A stretch of DNA of 40,435 nucleotides from an uncultured Fluviicola sp. (GCA_913009205.1 CAJVYC010000023.1:1-40435), one strand, 5' to 3'. Counted from the first letter of the stretch, positions 1 through 7,359 are shown. Notes: a model not told the origin generated them from the sequence alone. Translations and numbers: made by a program.

Positions 1-280
1 TGCTGGTGCAGATGGTGTTGACGGAATTGATGGTGCAGTTGGACCACAAGGGCCACTTGGTCTGCCAGGATTGGACGGAGCAAATGGAACAAACGGAATT
101 GACGGTGTTGATGGTTTACCAGGAACAGACGGAATTGACGGTGTTGAGGGTTTGCCAGGAGCTAACGGAACAGATGGTATTGACGGAGCGGTTGGGCCAC
201 AAGGACCAATAGGAAATACAGGAGTTGCTGGTGCAGATGGTGTTGACGGAATTGATGGTGCAGTTGGACCACAAGGGCCA
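1..280 (+). repeat. Direct DNA repeat inside the collagen-like region
   Basis: Bases 1-55 and 226-280 are identical over 55 bp and encode the same GADGVDGIDGAVGPQGP block. The 225-bp offset is exactly 75 residues or 25 Gly-X-Y triplets, so the repeat keeps frame and triple-helix register. It looks like a recent internal duplication or recombination product, and the array probably continues to the left of the window. Confidence 0.85.
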
Positions 281-784
281 ATCGGAGTGATAGGAGAAAC
301 TGGTGCAATAGGACCAGCAGGATCTTATACTGCAGGAACTGGAATTGATATTGCAGCTGGAGTTATCAGTACGACATCAACAATGCCAGAATTCCTTTTT
401 GTTCAACCAGATGCTATCGTAAGTGGATATGTTGGTTTCGGATCAGCAAGCGCTGTGAATGGAGTCCCTTACAATTCAGTAACGGATGAGTTTACTTTGA
501 AAGCAGGTAAAACATACATGTTAGAAGGTGCAGTTTTTATGAACACTACAACTTCTTCAATAACTTATTCTTTTGTATTCTTCGATAAAACGAATAATGC
601 AAGTATTGGAGCTGAAGCATATCAAAGAGCTGCTGACTTTTCAGGAGCTATAATCAATCAACCAATGATGAATGCGATTATAACTCCAGTTACAGATATT
701 CAAGTAGGAATTAAAGATATTTATGGATCAACAGGAGGGTTTATTCCTTCAAGAGGATTCTTCAAAGTGGTAGAGTTGAAATAA
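2..784 (+). CDS. Collagen-like secreted or surface protein, 5'-truncated by window edge
   Basis: The frame is open from base 2, so the start lies outside the window. The first ~105 visible residues are Gly-X-Y triplets rich in GADG, GIDG and GPQGP, the signature of bacterial collagen-like triple helices. They are followed by a ~140-residue non-repetitive C-terminal domain (from about base 340) rich in aromatic and small residues. By analogy with BclA/C1q-like trimerisation heads this would be a globular head, but that is inference. There is no type IX sorting domain at the C-terminus, so the export route is not visible. A strong terminator follows at 843-872. An internal methionine at base 71 is not a credible start because the collagen repeat continues upstream of it. 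Collagen-like nature is certain; function (adhesion, spore- or capsule-like filament, phage-tail-like fibre) is open. Confidence 0.85.
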   Translation, partial: AGADGVDGIDGAVGPQGPLGLPGLDGANGTNGIDGVDGLPGTDGIDGVEGLPGANGTDGIDGAVGPQGPIGNTGVAGADGVDGIDGAVGPQGPIGVIGETGAIGPAGSYTAGTGIDIAAGVISTTSTMPEFLFVQPDAIVSGYVGFGSASAVNGVPYNSVTDEFTLKAGKTYMLEGAVFMNTTTSSITYSFVFFDKTNNASIGAEAYQRAADFSGAIINQPMMNAIITPVTDIQVGIKDIYGSTGGFIPSRGFFKVVELK

Positions 785-842
785 GATTTACCACTCGGTG
801 TTGGGAATCATATATAGGCATTCCTAAGATCAAATTAATTTA

Positions 843-872
843 AAGCGCATCCAATCTGGATGCGCTTTTTTT
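843..872 (+). terminator. Rho-independent terminator of the collagen-like gene
   Basis: A perfect 10-bp stem (843-852 with 858-867, aagcgcatcc/ggatgcgctt) with a 5-nt loop is followed by a run of T to 872. It lies 58 bp after the stop codon. Confidence 0.9.
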
Positions 873-963
873 CTATTCACAGGGATTCTAAAAGACTGAT
901 TGAAGTGGTTGGCTGACAGTAATTGTGATTTCATTTCAATTAATCTATTAGAAATGTATTTCG

Positions 964-972
964 TCCGTTCGG
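964..972 (+). promoter_or_regulatory. Single LytTR-like half-site
   Basis: TCCGTTCGG, in the longer string CGTTCGGAAA (966-975). This is the same 10-mer (reverse complement TTTCCGAACG) as in the pair upstream of the LytTR operon. Only one good copy is present; a poorer CCCGTTACC lies 27 bp downstream. Weak on its own. Confidence 0.25.
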
Positions 973-1131
973 AAATCAAGTGTATAGCTTCCCGTTACCT
1001 GTCGTTATATTTAGTTTATCGGTTTATGTGAAGAGATCGATTTTGATAGAATTAGCTGACTATAAATAGAGTATGATTATAGCATTCTAATGCCACGGAC
1101 CAGTTCCAAAGTGAATCGTGGTTGATTAAGT

Positions 1132-1165
1132 AAGAAAGTTGCATTAGTTATAATGCAACTTTCTT
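1132..1165. terminator. Perfect 15-bp stem-loop, terminator-like
   Basis: Bases 1132-1146 (aagaaagttgcatta) are the exact reverse complement of 1151-1165, with a gtta loop. The arm ends are A-rich on the left and T-rich on the right, so it could terminate transcription in either direction. The stem is strong for this AT-rich genome, yet no gene ends beside it and the collagen-like gene already has its own terminator 260 bp upstream. It may close an unannotated small RNA or be left from a lost gene. Confidence 0.6.
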
Positions 1166-1492
1166 TATTCTGAGAATTTTTTAGCCAAAAACTTCAAAAT
1201 TCGGATAATGATCACTCTAGATTACTATTTCACATGTCATAAGTAGCACTTGCTTCATATGCGCAAAAAACACAGTATAAGTGCATGTTAAATACTGTAT
1301 TTATATCAACTTAAAAAGTCTACATAATTAGAACTTTATTATGTGTGAGAGGTTGAATCTACAGCGTTTTAAATTAGGACATCGAATTGTTATGTTGGGA
1401 AGGGATGAGTAACCTTGTCCATTTAACAACTATTTTCTAATGAAAAACAGCTACTACATGACTTAACCTCCTTATAAAACAGACTACAAATG

Positions 1493-2773
1493 CTACTCAA
1501 AATAATTGAGCAAAAACTCTTTATTGAAATGGCTATACTTAAGCTGTTTTGTTCTTTGAAGATAACTATTCAACACTCTTTTACTACTGGCTTCATCAAG
1601 AACCAATTTGTAGGTAAGGATGAGTAAAAAGAGCTCATAAATATCATGGTAGCTTCTGCCCCAACCCTTTTTATTTATATGTACTAGATTACTTGCGGCT
1701 TTTTTTATCAAGCCGTTTTTGAGTTGAAAAATCATTTTAACAATTAAAACTTGTTGTAAATGTGATTCTTGATACAGCTTACCTCCTGAATGAGACTCAC
1801 TTTTCAATACAAACTCCATAAGCCCAAAATCTTTGAGGAGTAGGGATGTGGTAATCAACTCAAAAATGTAATCCATCTTATTTTCCAATGGCCCTTCTAA
1901 TTTATTCTGCAGATCTTTAAGGATGCTATCGTTGGATATTTTCATCAATGTGTTTTGAATCCAACGCACACTGCACACCCGAGAATATAAAATCGGATGG
2001 AGGTTGCTTTGAGGCTTCATTTTGAATATAGCATTGGGTTTACCGGTTAAAAAATTACTTAAGTAATTCAGGCATTGAAAAAATAAGGCATCCTTTTTCT
2101 TGAGGCGAACCTCTCCATTGGATATAGATTCCATCAGCTGGATATGGTTAGTGTTTGTTGTATTTAAGGAGGAGTAATCGACAAAAATAAGAAAAACCAT
2201 TTCAAGGAATATGTTATTCTCAGCTAGGGCAATGAGCTCTTTTTTAGGGATGTTTATTTTTCGGAGGAGTAGGCCAACTGATCTGCCAAATTGTATTCGC
2301 TCGGAATAGGACAAGTCTAGTAAATTTAAACCTTTACTCTTGGATACTTCGTGCACAGCACTATATTTCTTAGATAATAAAAGCTCACGAAAACTTACCG
2401 TCAACAACTCCAAAAGCTGCGGAACTTTTTGTATTCTACAGGCAATCAAGAAGTTCAAAAGTTTGGTCGTATTGTCTTCAGCCAATCTGAAATAAAGCTC
2501 ATTTTGAAGTTCCCAACTCACTTTTGAAGGTTCCCCCAAAGCGAAGGAGAAATAATTCCTAAAACCGACGAATGAACTAAGTACGTTCAAAGTTTGAATG
2601 GAGGGTTGATGGTTTGCTGTTTTATCTACATTAAAAAATCTACGAAAAGTATTATAACTTATCTGTTTATGTTGCTCCTCAAATATTAAATCAGCCAGCA
2701 ACTGACAGTCTCCTCTTGAAACAATTTTTCTTCCAAGTTTGAGCTCGACCTCCTCCTTAAGCCTTTCTTCCAT
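1493..2773 (-). CDS. Uncharacterised protein with a Bacteroidota HTH-like N-terminal domain
   Basis: 426 residues, no signal peptide or membrane segment. The first ~80 residues include the pattern ISYNTFRRFF (about residues 39-48) followed by PSIQTLNVLSSFVGF. This resembles, from memory, the RISxxTLKRLWG...STLDILARFIGY N-terminal domain found on many Bacteroidota proteins of presumed regulatory function. The remaining ~340 residues look almost entirely alpha-helical, Leu-rich and possibly of TPR-like solenoid type, with no catalytic motif I can name. The gene is divergent from the small lipoprotein gene at 2862, with an 88-bp shared control region. Start chosen as the first ATG; its upstream DNA holds a twice-repeated AAATGTATC. 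A DNA-binding or protein-binding regulator is an inference from the N-terminus only. Confidence 0.7.
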   Translation of the reverse strand: MEERLKEEVELKLGRKIVSRGDCQLLADLIFEEQHKQISYNTFRRFFNVDKTANHQPSIQTLNVLSSFVGFRNYFSFALGEPSKVSWELQNELYFRLAEDNTTKLLNFLIACRIQKVPQLLELLTVSFRELLLSKKYSAVHEVSKSKGLNLLDLSYSERIQFGRSVGLLLRKINIPKKELIALAENNIFLEMVFLIFVDYSSLNTTNTNHIQLMESISNGEVRLKKKDALFFQCLNYLSNFLTGKPNAIFKMKPQSNLHPILYSRVCSVRWIQNTLMKISNDSILKDLQNKLEGPLENKMDYIFELITTSLLLKDFGLMEFVLKSESHSGGKLYQESHLQQVLIVKMIFQLKNGLIKKAASNLVHINKKGWGRSYHDIYELFLLILTYKLVLDEASSKRVLNSYLQRTKQLKYSHFNKEFLLNYFE

Positions 2774-2778
2774 GCCTT

Positions 2779-2798
2779 AAATGTATCTAAAATGTATC
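2779..2798. promoter_or_regulatory. Candidate operator: two AAATGTATC copies 11 bp apart
   Basis: AAATGTATC occurs at 2779-2787 and 2790-2798, one helical turn apart, 6 bp upstream of the minus-strand start at 2773 and in the region shared with the plus-strand lipoprotein. The spacing suits cooperative binding on one DNA face. On the minus strand each copy reads GATACATTT and could also supply an imperfect TAnnTTTG -7 element. The call rests on pattern only. Confidence 0.35.
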
Positions 2799-2861
2799 AA
2801 ATGAAAGTGGTTGTTTAATGTATATTTATCGTGAATTAGAAAAACAACAAAAACAATAAAA

Positions 2862-3203
2862 ATGAAAAAATTAGTAATGGTATTTGCAATCGGTTCAATG
2901 TTAGGATCTTGCGGAAGCGATCCTGCAGACATCGAAGTTAAAAGTTTAGACACTCCTTGTGCTTGTGCTGAGGCAAGTGTTGCGGTTTTAAAAGAAATGG
3001 CAGATTTCAAACAACAGTTCGCAAATTTAGGAGAAGAGCCTTCTGCAGATAAGATGCAAGAATTGCAAGCAGACGCGAAAGTTTATGAAGATAAACTCGC
3101 TGAAATTCAAAAGAAATGTGCTGGTGATTTAGATCCTACTAAAGCTGAAGATTGTCCTGCGACAGAGGAAATGATGACATTAGTTAAAGAAATAGGACTT
3201 TAA
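2862..3203 (+). CDS. Small cysteine-rich lipoprotein
   Basis: 113 residues. The N-terminus is a lipoprotein signal (MKKLVMVFAI..., lipobox LGSC with the lipidated Cys at position 17), so the mature protein is ~97 residues, acidic and anchored in a membrane. It carries four more cysteines (C33, C35, C86, C98), probably two disulfides, flanking a predicted helical hairpin or coiled coil (about residues 36-85) rich in Lys, Glu and Gln. No family recognised. It is divergent from the putative regulator at 1493-2773 and ends in a strong terminator, so it is a single-gene transcript. The 5' leader is about 30 nt if the imperfect TATATTTA at 2821-2828 is the -7 element. Confidence 0.85.
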   Translation: MKKLVMVFAIGSMLGSCGSDPADIEVKSLDTPCACAEASVAVLKEMADFKQQFANLGEEPSADKMQELQADAKVYEDKLAEIQKKCAGDLDPTKAEDCPATEEMMTLVKEIGL

Positions 3204-3229
3204 TAAGTAAGTTTCATTGTGTGAATACT

Positions 3230-3257
3230 AAACCCGTCACTTGACGGGTTTTTTTTA
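3230..3257 (+). terminator. Rho-independent terminator of the small lipoprotein gene
   Basis: AACCCGTCA at 3231-3239 pairs with TGACGGGTT at 3242-3250, with a very tight loop, followed by a T run. It starts 27 bp after the stop codon. Confidence 0.88.
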
Positions 3258-3330
3258 TGTTCAATACTTTATGAATTTGAGTATTTAAAAACCCGATGTG
3301 ACAACAAATAAAATAATTCAAGGATCTTGT

Positions 3331-3356
3331 CCCATTTTAGCCAAAATGGGCTAAAA
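3331..3356. promoter_or_regulatory. Two overlapping, mutually exclusive hairpins
   Basis: CCCATTTT (3331-3338) pairs with AAAATGGG (3343-3350). The inner TTTTAGCC (3335-3342) pairs instead with GGCTAAAA (3349-3356). Both stems are perfect 8-mers and share bases, so only one can form at a time. A related AAAATGGCCC occurs at about 3415. No T tract follows, so it is not a standard terminator. Function unknown; it lies in a non-coding stretch. Confidence 0.4.
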
Positions 3357-3673
3357 AAGAACCTAAAACAGCTATTTTCTAACAATTTTCGCTTTTTTCA
3401 TCTTAAAATGGCCCAAAAACCTAATTTATTATATTGGATAAATTATTGAAGCCCTTTATTCCAATAATGGGTAAAAAATGCATCAATTGCACAATAAGCG
3501 TTCTCAGGCAATAGAATGCGGCAGCTATTCGGATGCGATCAAACTGGAGTGTTTTTTTAATGATGAAGCTGTTTCTTCAATCTTGAGAACACCGAAAGCT
3601 TTTTCTTGCGACAACCCTCAATTAGTTCCAAAATTACACATGGCATCCTGAGACGTAATTTATTGAATATGCT

Positions 3674-3826
3674 TCAATTTTGCTCAAATCCAAGAAGAAA
3701 TACCATTGGGACAGCTATGATCACAAAGGTTAAGACGATAGCGATTAATTTCTCGGACATTGATTTTTTTTCATCCTGATAGCAGCGTTTATAAATATAA
3801 TTTACTATTTTTTCAATTGTTTCCAT
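3674..3826 (-). CDS. Likely small single-pass membrane protein (50 residues)
   Basis: ATG at 3826 to TGA at 3674. The translation begins METIEKIVNYIYKRCY, continues through a charged stretch (QDEKKSMSEK) and then a clean ~20-residue hydrophobic segment at residues 27-47 (LIAIVLTFVIIAVPMVFLLG). It ends with a short FEQN tail. The composition, a charged amphipathic start followed by one membrane helix, is that of a real small protein and not of random AT-rich DNA. No homologue is known to me and no Shine-Dalgarno is visible, which is normal in this phylum. It sits just downstream of, and in the same direction as, the LytTR regulator gene (3956-4720), so it could be a target or partner of that system. 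Confidence 0.5.
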   Translation of the reverse strand: METIEKIVNYIYKRCYQDEKKSMSEKLIAIVLTFVIIAVPMVFLLGFEQN

Positions 3827-3955
3827 ACCAACAAAATAGCTAGAAATGAGTTCAACTAAAATGATTGACTTTCCAACGACATCTCTAAATTGCCTAACGT
3901 GTATTTATCAGCTGTTAAGTGCACGTTGTCATGTATCTCTACCATAATTAATGAG

Positions 3956-4720
3956 TTAAACTCCAGGGGTGCTTTTGTGACGAAGCACTTTCATAAGTTC
4001 TTCTTTTTTTCGTACAGATACATACACAATTGAGTCGTCAGACATAATCAATTGCCCTCCTTTCCCACGCAAGTACTTTTTCGCATAGTTGATGTTTACG
4101 ATTGTTGACTTGTGCACTTTTAGAAAATTATTATCCAATAACAGTTGCTCAAATTCTTTCATTGATTTTGAAACCAAAAAGGATTGACCGTTGGTCATGT
4201 GAAAAGTGCAATACGCACGATCTGCTTGACATTTAATGATTTCATCGAAAGACACAAGGATCAATCCCTCATCGGAAGGGAGCGCTAATTTTTCAAATGC
4301 AGCGTTATTTACGCTTATTTGTTTCAGATTTCCATTTTGCACCAGTTTTGATCGTTTGTCTAACCGAAGTCTAACGCTTCGAATAATATCTTTGATATCG
4401 AATGGTTTGAATATGTAATCATCGGCTCCTAAATTCATTCCTTGTCGAAGGTCCTGTGGCTCTACTTTTGCCGTTAAAAACAGAAAGGGTGGAATGACAG
4501 CATCTTTTAATCGTTGATTGATGGCTTGTAGCAATTCAAAACCATCTAGTTCAGGCATGTCGACATCACAAATAACCAAATCAGGGCAGTTTTCCATAAT
4601 TGAATCGTAGCCCATCCTTCCATTTGCCGCAGTTGAAACTTCGTATCCTGATAGTTCAAAGATTTCTTGTAAAGACTCTCGGATATTCATATCGTCTTCT
4701 ACTATTAGTATGTATTCCAT
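3956..4720 (-). CDS. LytTR-family response regulator
   Basis: 254 residues. Residues 1-120 are a receiver domain with the acidic pair D9/D10, phospho-acceptor D52 (in CDVDMP), T83 and K105 (in FKPF), all intact. Residues ~150-248 form a LytTR DNA-binding domain, with FLKVHKSTIVNINYAKKY typical of the family. Such proteins bind pairs of ~9-bp direct repeats about 21 bp apart and usually act as activators. The start is an ATG 11 bp after the stop of the kinase remnant upstream, so the two were one operon. Because that kinase is truncated and lacks its phosphorylatable His, this regulator is now either orphaned, cross-phosphorylated by another kinase, or phosphorylated by small phosphodonors. 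Candidate binding sites lie at 5283-5312. Confidence 0.93.
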   Translation of the reverse strand: MEYILIVEDDMNIRESLQEIFELSGYEVSTAANGRMGYDSIMENCPDLVICDVDMPELDGFELLQAINQRLKDAVIPPFLFLTAKVEPQDLRQGMNLGADDYIFKPFDIKDIIRSVRLRLDKRSKLVQNGNLKQISVNNAAFEKLALPSDEGLILVSFDEIIKCQADRAYCTFHMTNGQSFLVSKSMKEFEQLLLDNNFLKVHKSTIVNINYAKKYLRGKGGQLIMSDDSIVYVSVRKKEELMKVLRHKSTPGV

Positions 4721-4731
4721 AGTTCTATTTT

Positions 4732-5091
4732 TTATTTTTTTAAAATAAATGTTGACCTTTCATCAATATTACTTTTGACTTGGATTGTCCCGTTATTTAA
4801 TTCTACATATTCTTTGGTGACGGGTTTACCCAGACAAGTCCCCATTATTTCGATAACATTGAAGGCTCTATAAAAAGGTTCAAATAAATTTGTCAGGTCC
4901 CCTTTGGGAATTCCAATTCCATGATCAATAATGGATAATTCAATTGAATCATCATTATTTATGCGGGTAAAAACATCAACTATTGAATCAAATATTTCCC
5001 TATATCTTGTTTTGCTTTCTTTCATAGTCTTTAACTCGGCAATGAACTCCTCATGTGTCATGTTTTCAATAGTCGTATGTGTTTTGTGCAT
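4732..5091 (-). pseudogene. Internally deleted sensor histidine kinase remnant (PAS start joined to ATPase end)
   Basis: About 120 residues. Residues ~20-45 (RYREIFDSIVDVFTRI) match the beginning of a PAS domain. They run directly into IDHGIGIPKGDL and FEPFYRA, the G1 box and lid of a histidine kinase ATPase domain. The rest of PAS, the dimerisation helix with the phospho-accepting His, and the ATPase N box are absent, so an in-frame deletion of roughly 200 or more residues is the simplest reading. The G2 box is also decayed: GTGLGL-type has become GTCLGK. The frame is open upstream to a TTG at 5124, but the first ATG is at 5091. It is followed after 11 bp by its former partner regulator. It cannot be a working kinase; a residual regulatory role is possible. 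Confidence 0.8.
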
Positions 5092-5124
5092 ATGAGCTTT
5101 CTTTTCTTGGGTGAAACTATACAA

Positions 5125-5563
5125 TCAACACTATGATAGGAGATCCTACTTTGTTAAGAAAACAGTCTTAAGCGATCCGTGATTTTAAGAAGTATTCCAA
5201 GCATTGGAGACAGCTACTATTTAATGAAAAATGGAAGCTGCTTAAAAATAGCGATAAATACTTTATGAAAATCGGTTTCTTTCCGAACGTTCCGTTTGCG
5301 TTTCCGAACGTAAAAGACTATTTAAAGGCTACTTACGCCTTAAGAATATAGGCCAGCTCATGGAACGAGGTTCGTGTTAATTCAATTAATAACTGTAGCC
5401 GCTTTACTTAATCACGAATGTGCAGCGTCAGCGAAAGGCGAACTAGTTGGAGCTTAAAGTTAAGATAGAAGTTTAATATTTATATTAAACTTTAAATTAT
5501 ACCAGAGATGGCAAAAAGAAAAGTGCATTAATCAGTAGGGGCTTTACAATATATATAATGTGA
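5125..5563. other. Intergenic stretch between the kinase remnant and lysS
   Basis: Holds the LytTR-type repeats at 5283-5312 and an AT-rich perfect 10-bp palindrome, AAGTTTAATA (5469-5478) with TATTAAACTT (5483-5492), 71 bp downstream of the lysS stop. The palindrome may serve as an inefficient terminator for lysS but lacks a T run. No coding frame is convincing. Confidence 0.5.
5283..5312 (-). promoter_or_regulatory. Candidate LytTR direct-repeat binding site
   Basis: On the minus strand, TACGTTCGG (5312-5304) and AACGTTCGG (5291-5283) lie exactly 21 bp apart in the same orientation, in the direction of transcription, inside the larger repeat TTTCCGAACGT seen on plus at 5280-5290 and 5301-5311. 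Both fit the published LytTR consensus (T/A)(A/C)(C/A)GTTN(A/G)(T/G), and two turns is the usual spacing. They stand ~190-220 bp upstream of the kinase remnant and LytTR regulator, suggesting autoregulation. The consensus is degenerate, so identity of the two copies and the spacing carry most of the weight. Confidence 0.5.
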
Positions 5564-7276
5564 TTAAACTAAATCAACGATTAAAGCATCATCTGTCTTC
5601 GTCACTTTCGTTAACCCGTGTTTCGATAGTCCTTTGATTCCCTTATCCCATTGTTTATTCGACAACCCTGAAACCTCTTTCAAGGAATTCAAATCCATTG
5701 ATTGCTCTTTGGTAAGAATATCGAAAATCACTTTTTCATTGTCTGATAATTCCGGTCCTTTCTTTCCTCCAAACACCTCCGGTTTCATTTGAGGGAAGAA
5801 CAACACTTCTTGAATCGATGGATTGTTCGTTAAATACATAATCAAACGATCCATTCCAATACCCATTCCTGATGTCGGTGGCATTCCGTATTCCAAAGCT
5901 CTCAAGAAATCTTGATCTATCAGCCCGTTGGCTTCATCATCTCCTTTTTCTGATAAACGAACTTGCTCCTCGAAGCGCTCACGCTGATCAATTGGATCGT
6001 TCAACTCAGAATAAGCATTTGCGATTTCTTTTCCGCAAACCATTAACTCAAAACGTTCCGTTAAAGAAGGATCATCTCTGTGCTCTTTACAAAGCGGTGA
6101 CATTTCTTTCGGGTAATCCGTAATGAATGTTGGTTGGATGTATTGACCTTCACATTTCTCACCAAAAATTTCATCGATTAATTTTCCGACACCCATTGTG
6201 TCATTAACATCGATTCCCATTCCTCTGGCAGCCTCAAACAACTCTTTTTCATTCTTATCCTTGATGTCGAAGCCAGTGAAGTTTATTATTGAATCGCGCA
6301 TTGTAATTCGCGCATATGGGGTCTTGAAATTAATTTTATGTTCTCCAAATGTAGCGCCTGTTGTTCCATTTACCGCAAGAGCAACGTGTTCAACCAAGTT
6401 CTCAGTGAACTCCATCATCCAATTGTAATCCTTGTAGGAAACATAGATTTCCATCGCCGTAAACTCTGGATTATGTGTTCTGTCCATTCCCTCGTTTCTG
6501 AAGTTTTTTGAGAATTCATACACACCGTCAAATCCACCAACGATTAATCGTTTTAGATACAACTCATTCGCAATTCGCATGTACAGCGGCGTGTCCAAAG
6601 CATTGTGGTGTGTTATAAATGGTTTCGCAGAAGCTCCGCCTGGAATCGGTTGAAGAATCGGCGTTTCCACTTCAAAATAGCCTGCATCATTAAAAAACTG
6701 ACGCATTGCGGTGAACATTTTCGTTCTCTTCACAAAAATTTCTTTCACTTGCGGGTTAACAGTTAAATCAACATAGCGCTGGCGGTACCTCAATTCAGGA
6801 TCTGTAAATGCATCGTGAACATTTCCTTCAGAATCTGTTTTCGGAAGCGGAAGCGGTTTAAGTGCTTTGCTCAGAAGTGTAAACTCCTTAACTGCAACAG
6901 ATATTTCTCCAACTTGTGTTTTGAAAACAATTCCTTTTACGCCAATAAAATCGCCTAAATCCAGTAGTTTTTTAAAGACATCGTTGTAAAGCGTTTTGTC
7001 TTCACCTGGGCAAATTTCATCCCTATTGAAATAAACTTGAATTTTTCCCTCACCATCCTGTAAATCACCAAAAGAAGCCTTCCCTTGAACCTTTCGTCTC
7101 ATCAATCGACCTGCAACGCAGACTTCCTCGCCATCCTTAAAATCGTTCTTGATGTCAATGGATTTATGTGTTACTGGATATAAAGCTGCTGGATAAGGGT
7201 TAATCCCTATATCTCTCAACTTGCCTAGCGTTTCTCGACGCTGGATTTCTTGATCTGAAAGTTCGATTGAGCTCAT
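5564..7276 (-). CDS. lysS: Lysyl-tRNA synthetase, class II
   Basis: Cytoplasmic enzyme that charges tRNA-Lys. 570 residues. An N-terminal OB-fold anticodon-binding domain (residues ~50-160) is followed by the class II core with motif 2 FRNEGMDRTHNPEF (about residue 257 on) and motif 3 GMGIGMDRL (about 470). After the usual end of the core (~505) there is a ~65-residue C-terminal extension (ELSDNEKVIFDILTKEQ...), which looks like a small winged-helix or helical domain and which I know from flavobacterial LysS proteins. Start is ATG; a TATCTTTG promoter element on the minus strand at 7302-7295 leaves a leader of ~12 nt. Divergent from hemJ. Confidence 0.97.
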   Translation of the reverse strand: MSSIELSDQEIQRRETLGKLRDIGINPYPAALYPVTHKSIDIKNDFKDGEEVCVAGRLMRRKVQGKASFGDLQDGEGKIQVYFNRDEICPGEDKTLYNDVFKKLLDLGDFIGVKGIVFKTQVGEISVAVKEFTLLSKALKPLPLPKTDSEGNVHDAFTDPELRYRQRYVDLTVNPQVKEIFVKRTKMFTAMRQFFNDAGYFEVETPILQPIPGGASAKPFITHHNALDTPLYMRIANELYLKRLIVGGFDGVYEFSKNFRNEGMDRTHNPEFTAMEIYVSYKDYNWMMEFTENLVEHVALAVNGTTGATFGEHKINFKTPYARITMRDSIINFTGFDIKDKNEKELFEAARGMGIDVNDTMGVGKLIDEIFGEKCEGQYIQPTFITDYPKEMSPLCKEHRDDPSLTERFELMVCGKEIANAYSELNDPIDQRERFEEQVRLSEKGDDEANGLIDQDFLRALEYGMPPTSGMGIGMDRLIMYLTNNPSIQEVLFFPQMKPEVFGGKKGPELSDNEKVIFDILTKEQSMDLNSLKEVSGLSNKQWDKGIKGLSKHGLTKVTKTDDALIVDLV

Positions 7277-7294
7277 AATAATGTATTAAGTCTG

Positions 7295-7302
7295 CAAAGA
7301 TA
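7295..7302 (-). promoter_or_regulatory. lysS -7 promoter element (TATCTTTG)
   Basis: Exact match to the Bacteroidota TAnnTTTG -7 element, 19 bp upstream of the lysS start, giving a very short leader. No clear TTG -33 element is seen. Confidence 0.55.
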
Positions 7303-7359
7303 GTGAATTCGATTATTCGAAACGCCTGGGGCCGGGGATTTTCCGATATTTCGAAGGGG

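Larger units (their letters stand above)
873..1492. other. Gene-poor stretch with one strong hairpin and one LytTR-like box
   Basis: I find no convincing coding region here; the frames are short and interrupted. It contains a 9-mer at 964-972 resembling a LytTR half-site and a perfect 15-bp hairpin at 1132-1165. A short open stretch runs into the hairpin (roughly 1091-1131, ending in TAA) and could be the eroded 3' end of a lost gene, but it is too short to claim. The last ~300 bp before the minus-strand gene ending at 1493 hold nothing I recognise. Confidence 0.5.
3258..3955. other. Long intergenic stretch; overlapping hairpins plus one likely small gene
   Basis: Between the lipoprotein terminator and the LytTR regulator there are ~700 bp without a long reading frame. 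Supportable contents are the overlapping hairpins at 3331-3356 and the 50-codon minus-strand frame at 3674-3826. The rest (3357-3673 and 3827-3955) shows nothing I can name. Confidence 0.5.

Noticed and set aside
1091-1131. Short frame ending in WLIK-stop just before the 15-bp hairpin, as a gene 3' end
   Set aside because: Only about 14 codons are open before an upstream stop; not enough to call a pseudogene, although the position before a hairpin is suggestive.
2777-3010. 77-residue minus-strand frame opposite the small lipoprotein
   Set aside because: It is a shadow of the lipoprotein gene, lacks a good start context and would overlap the regulator's control region.
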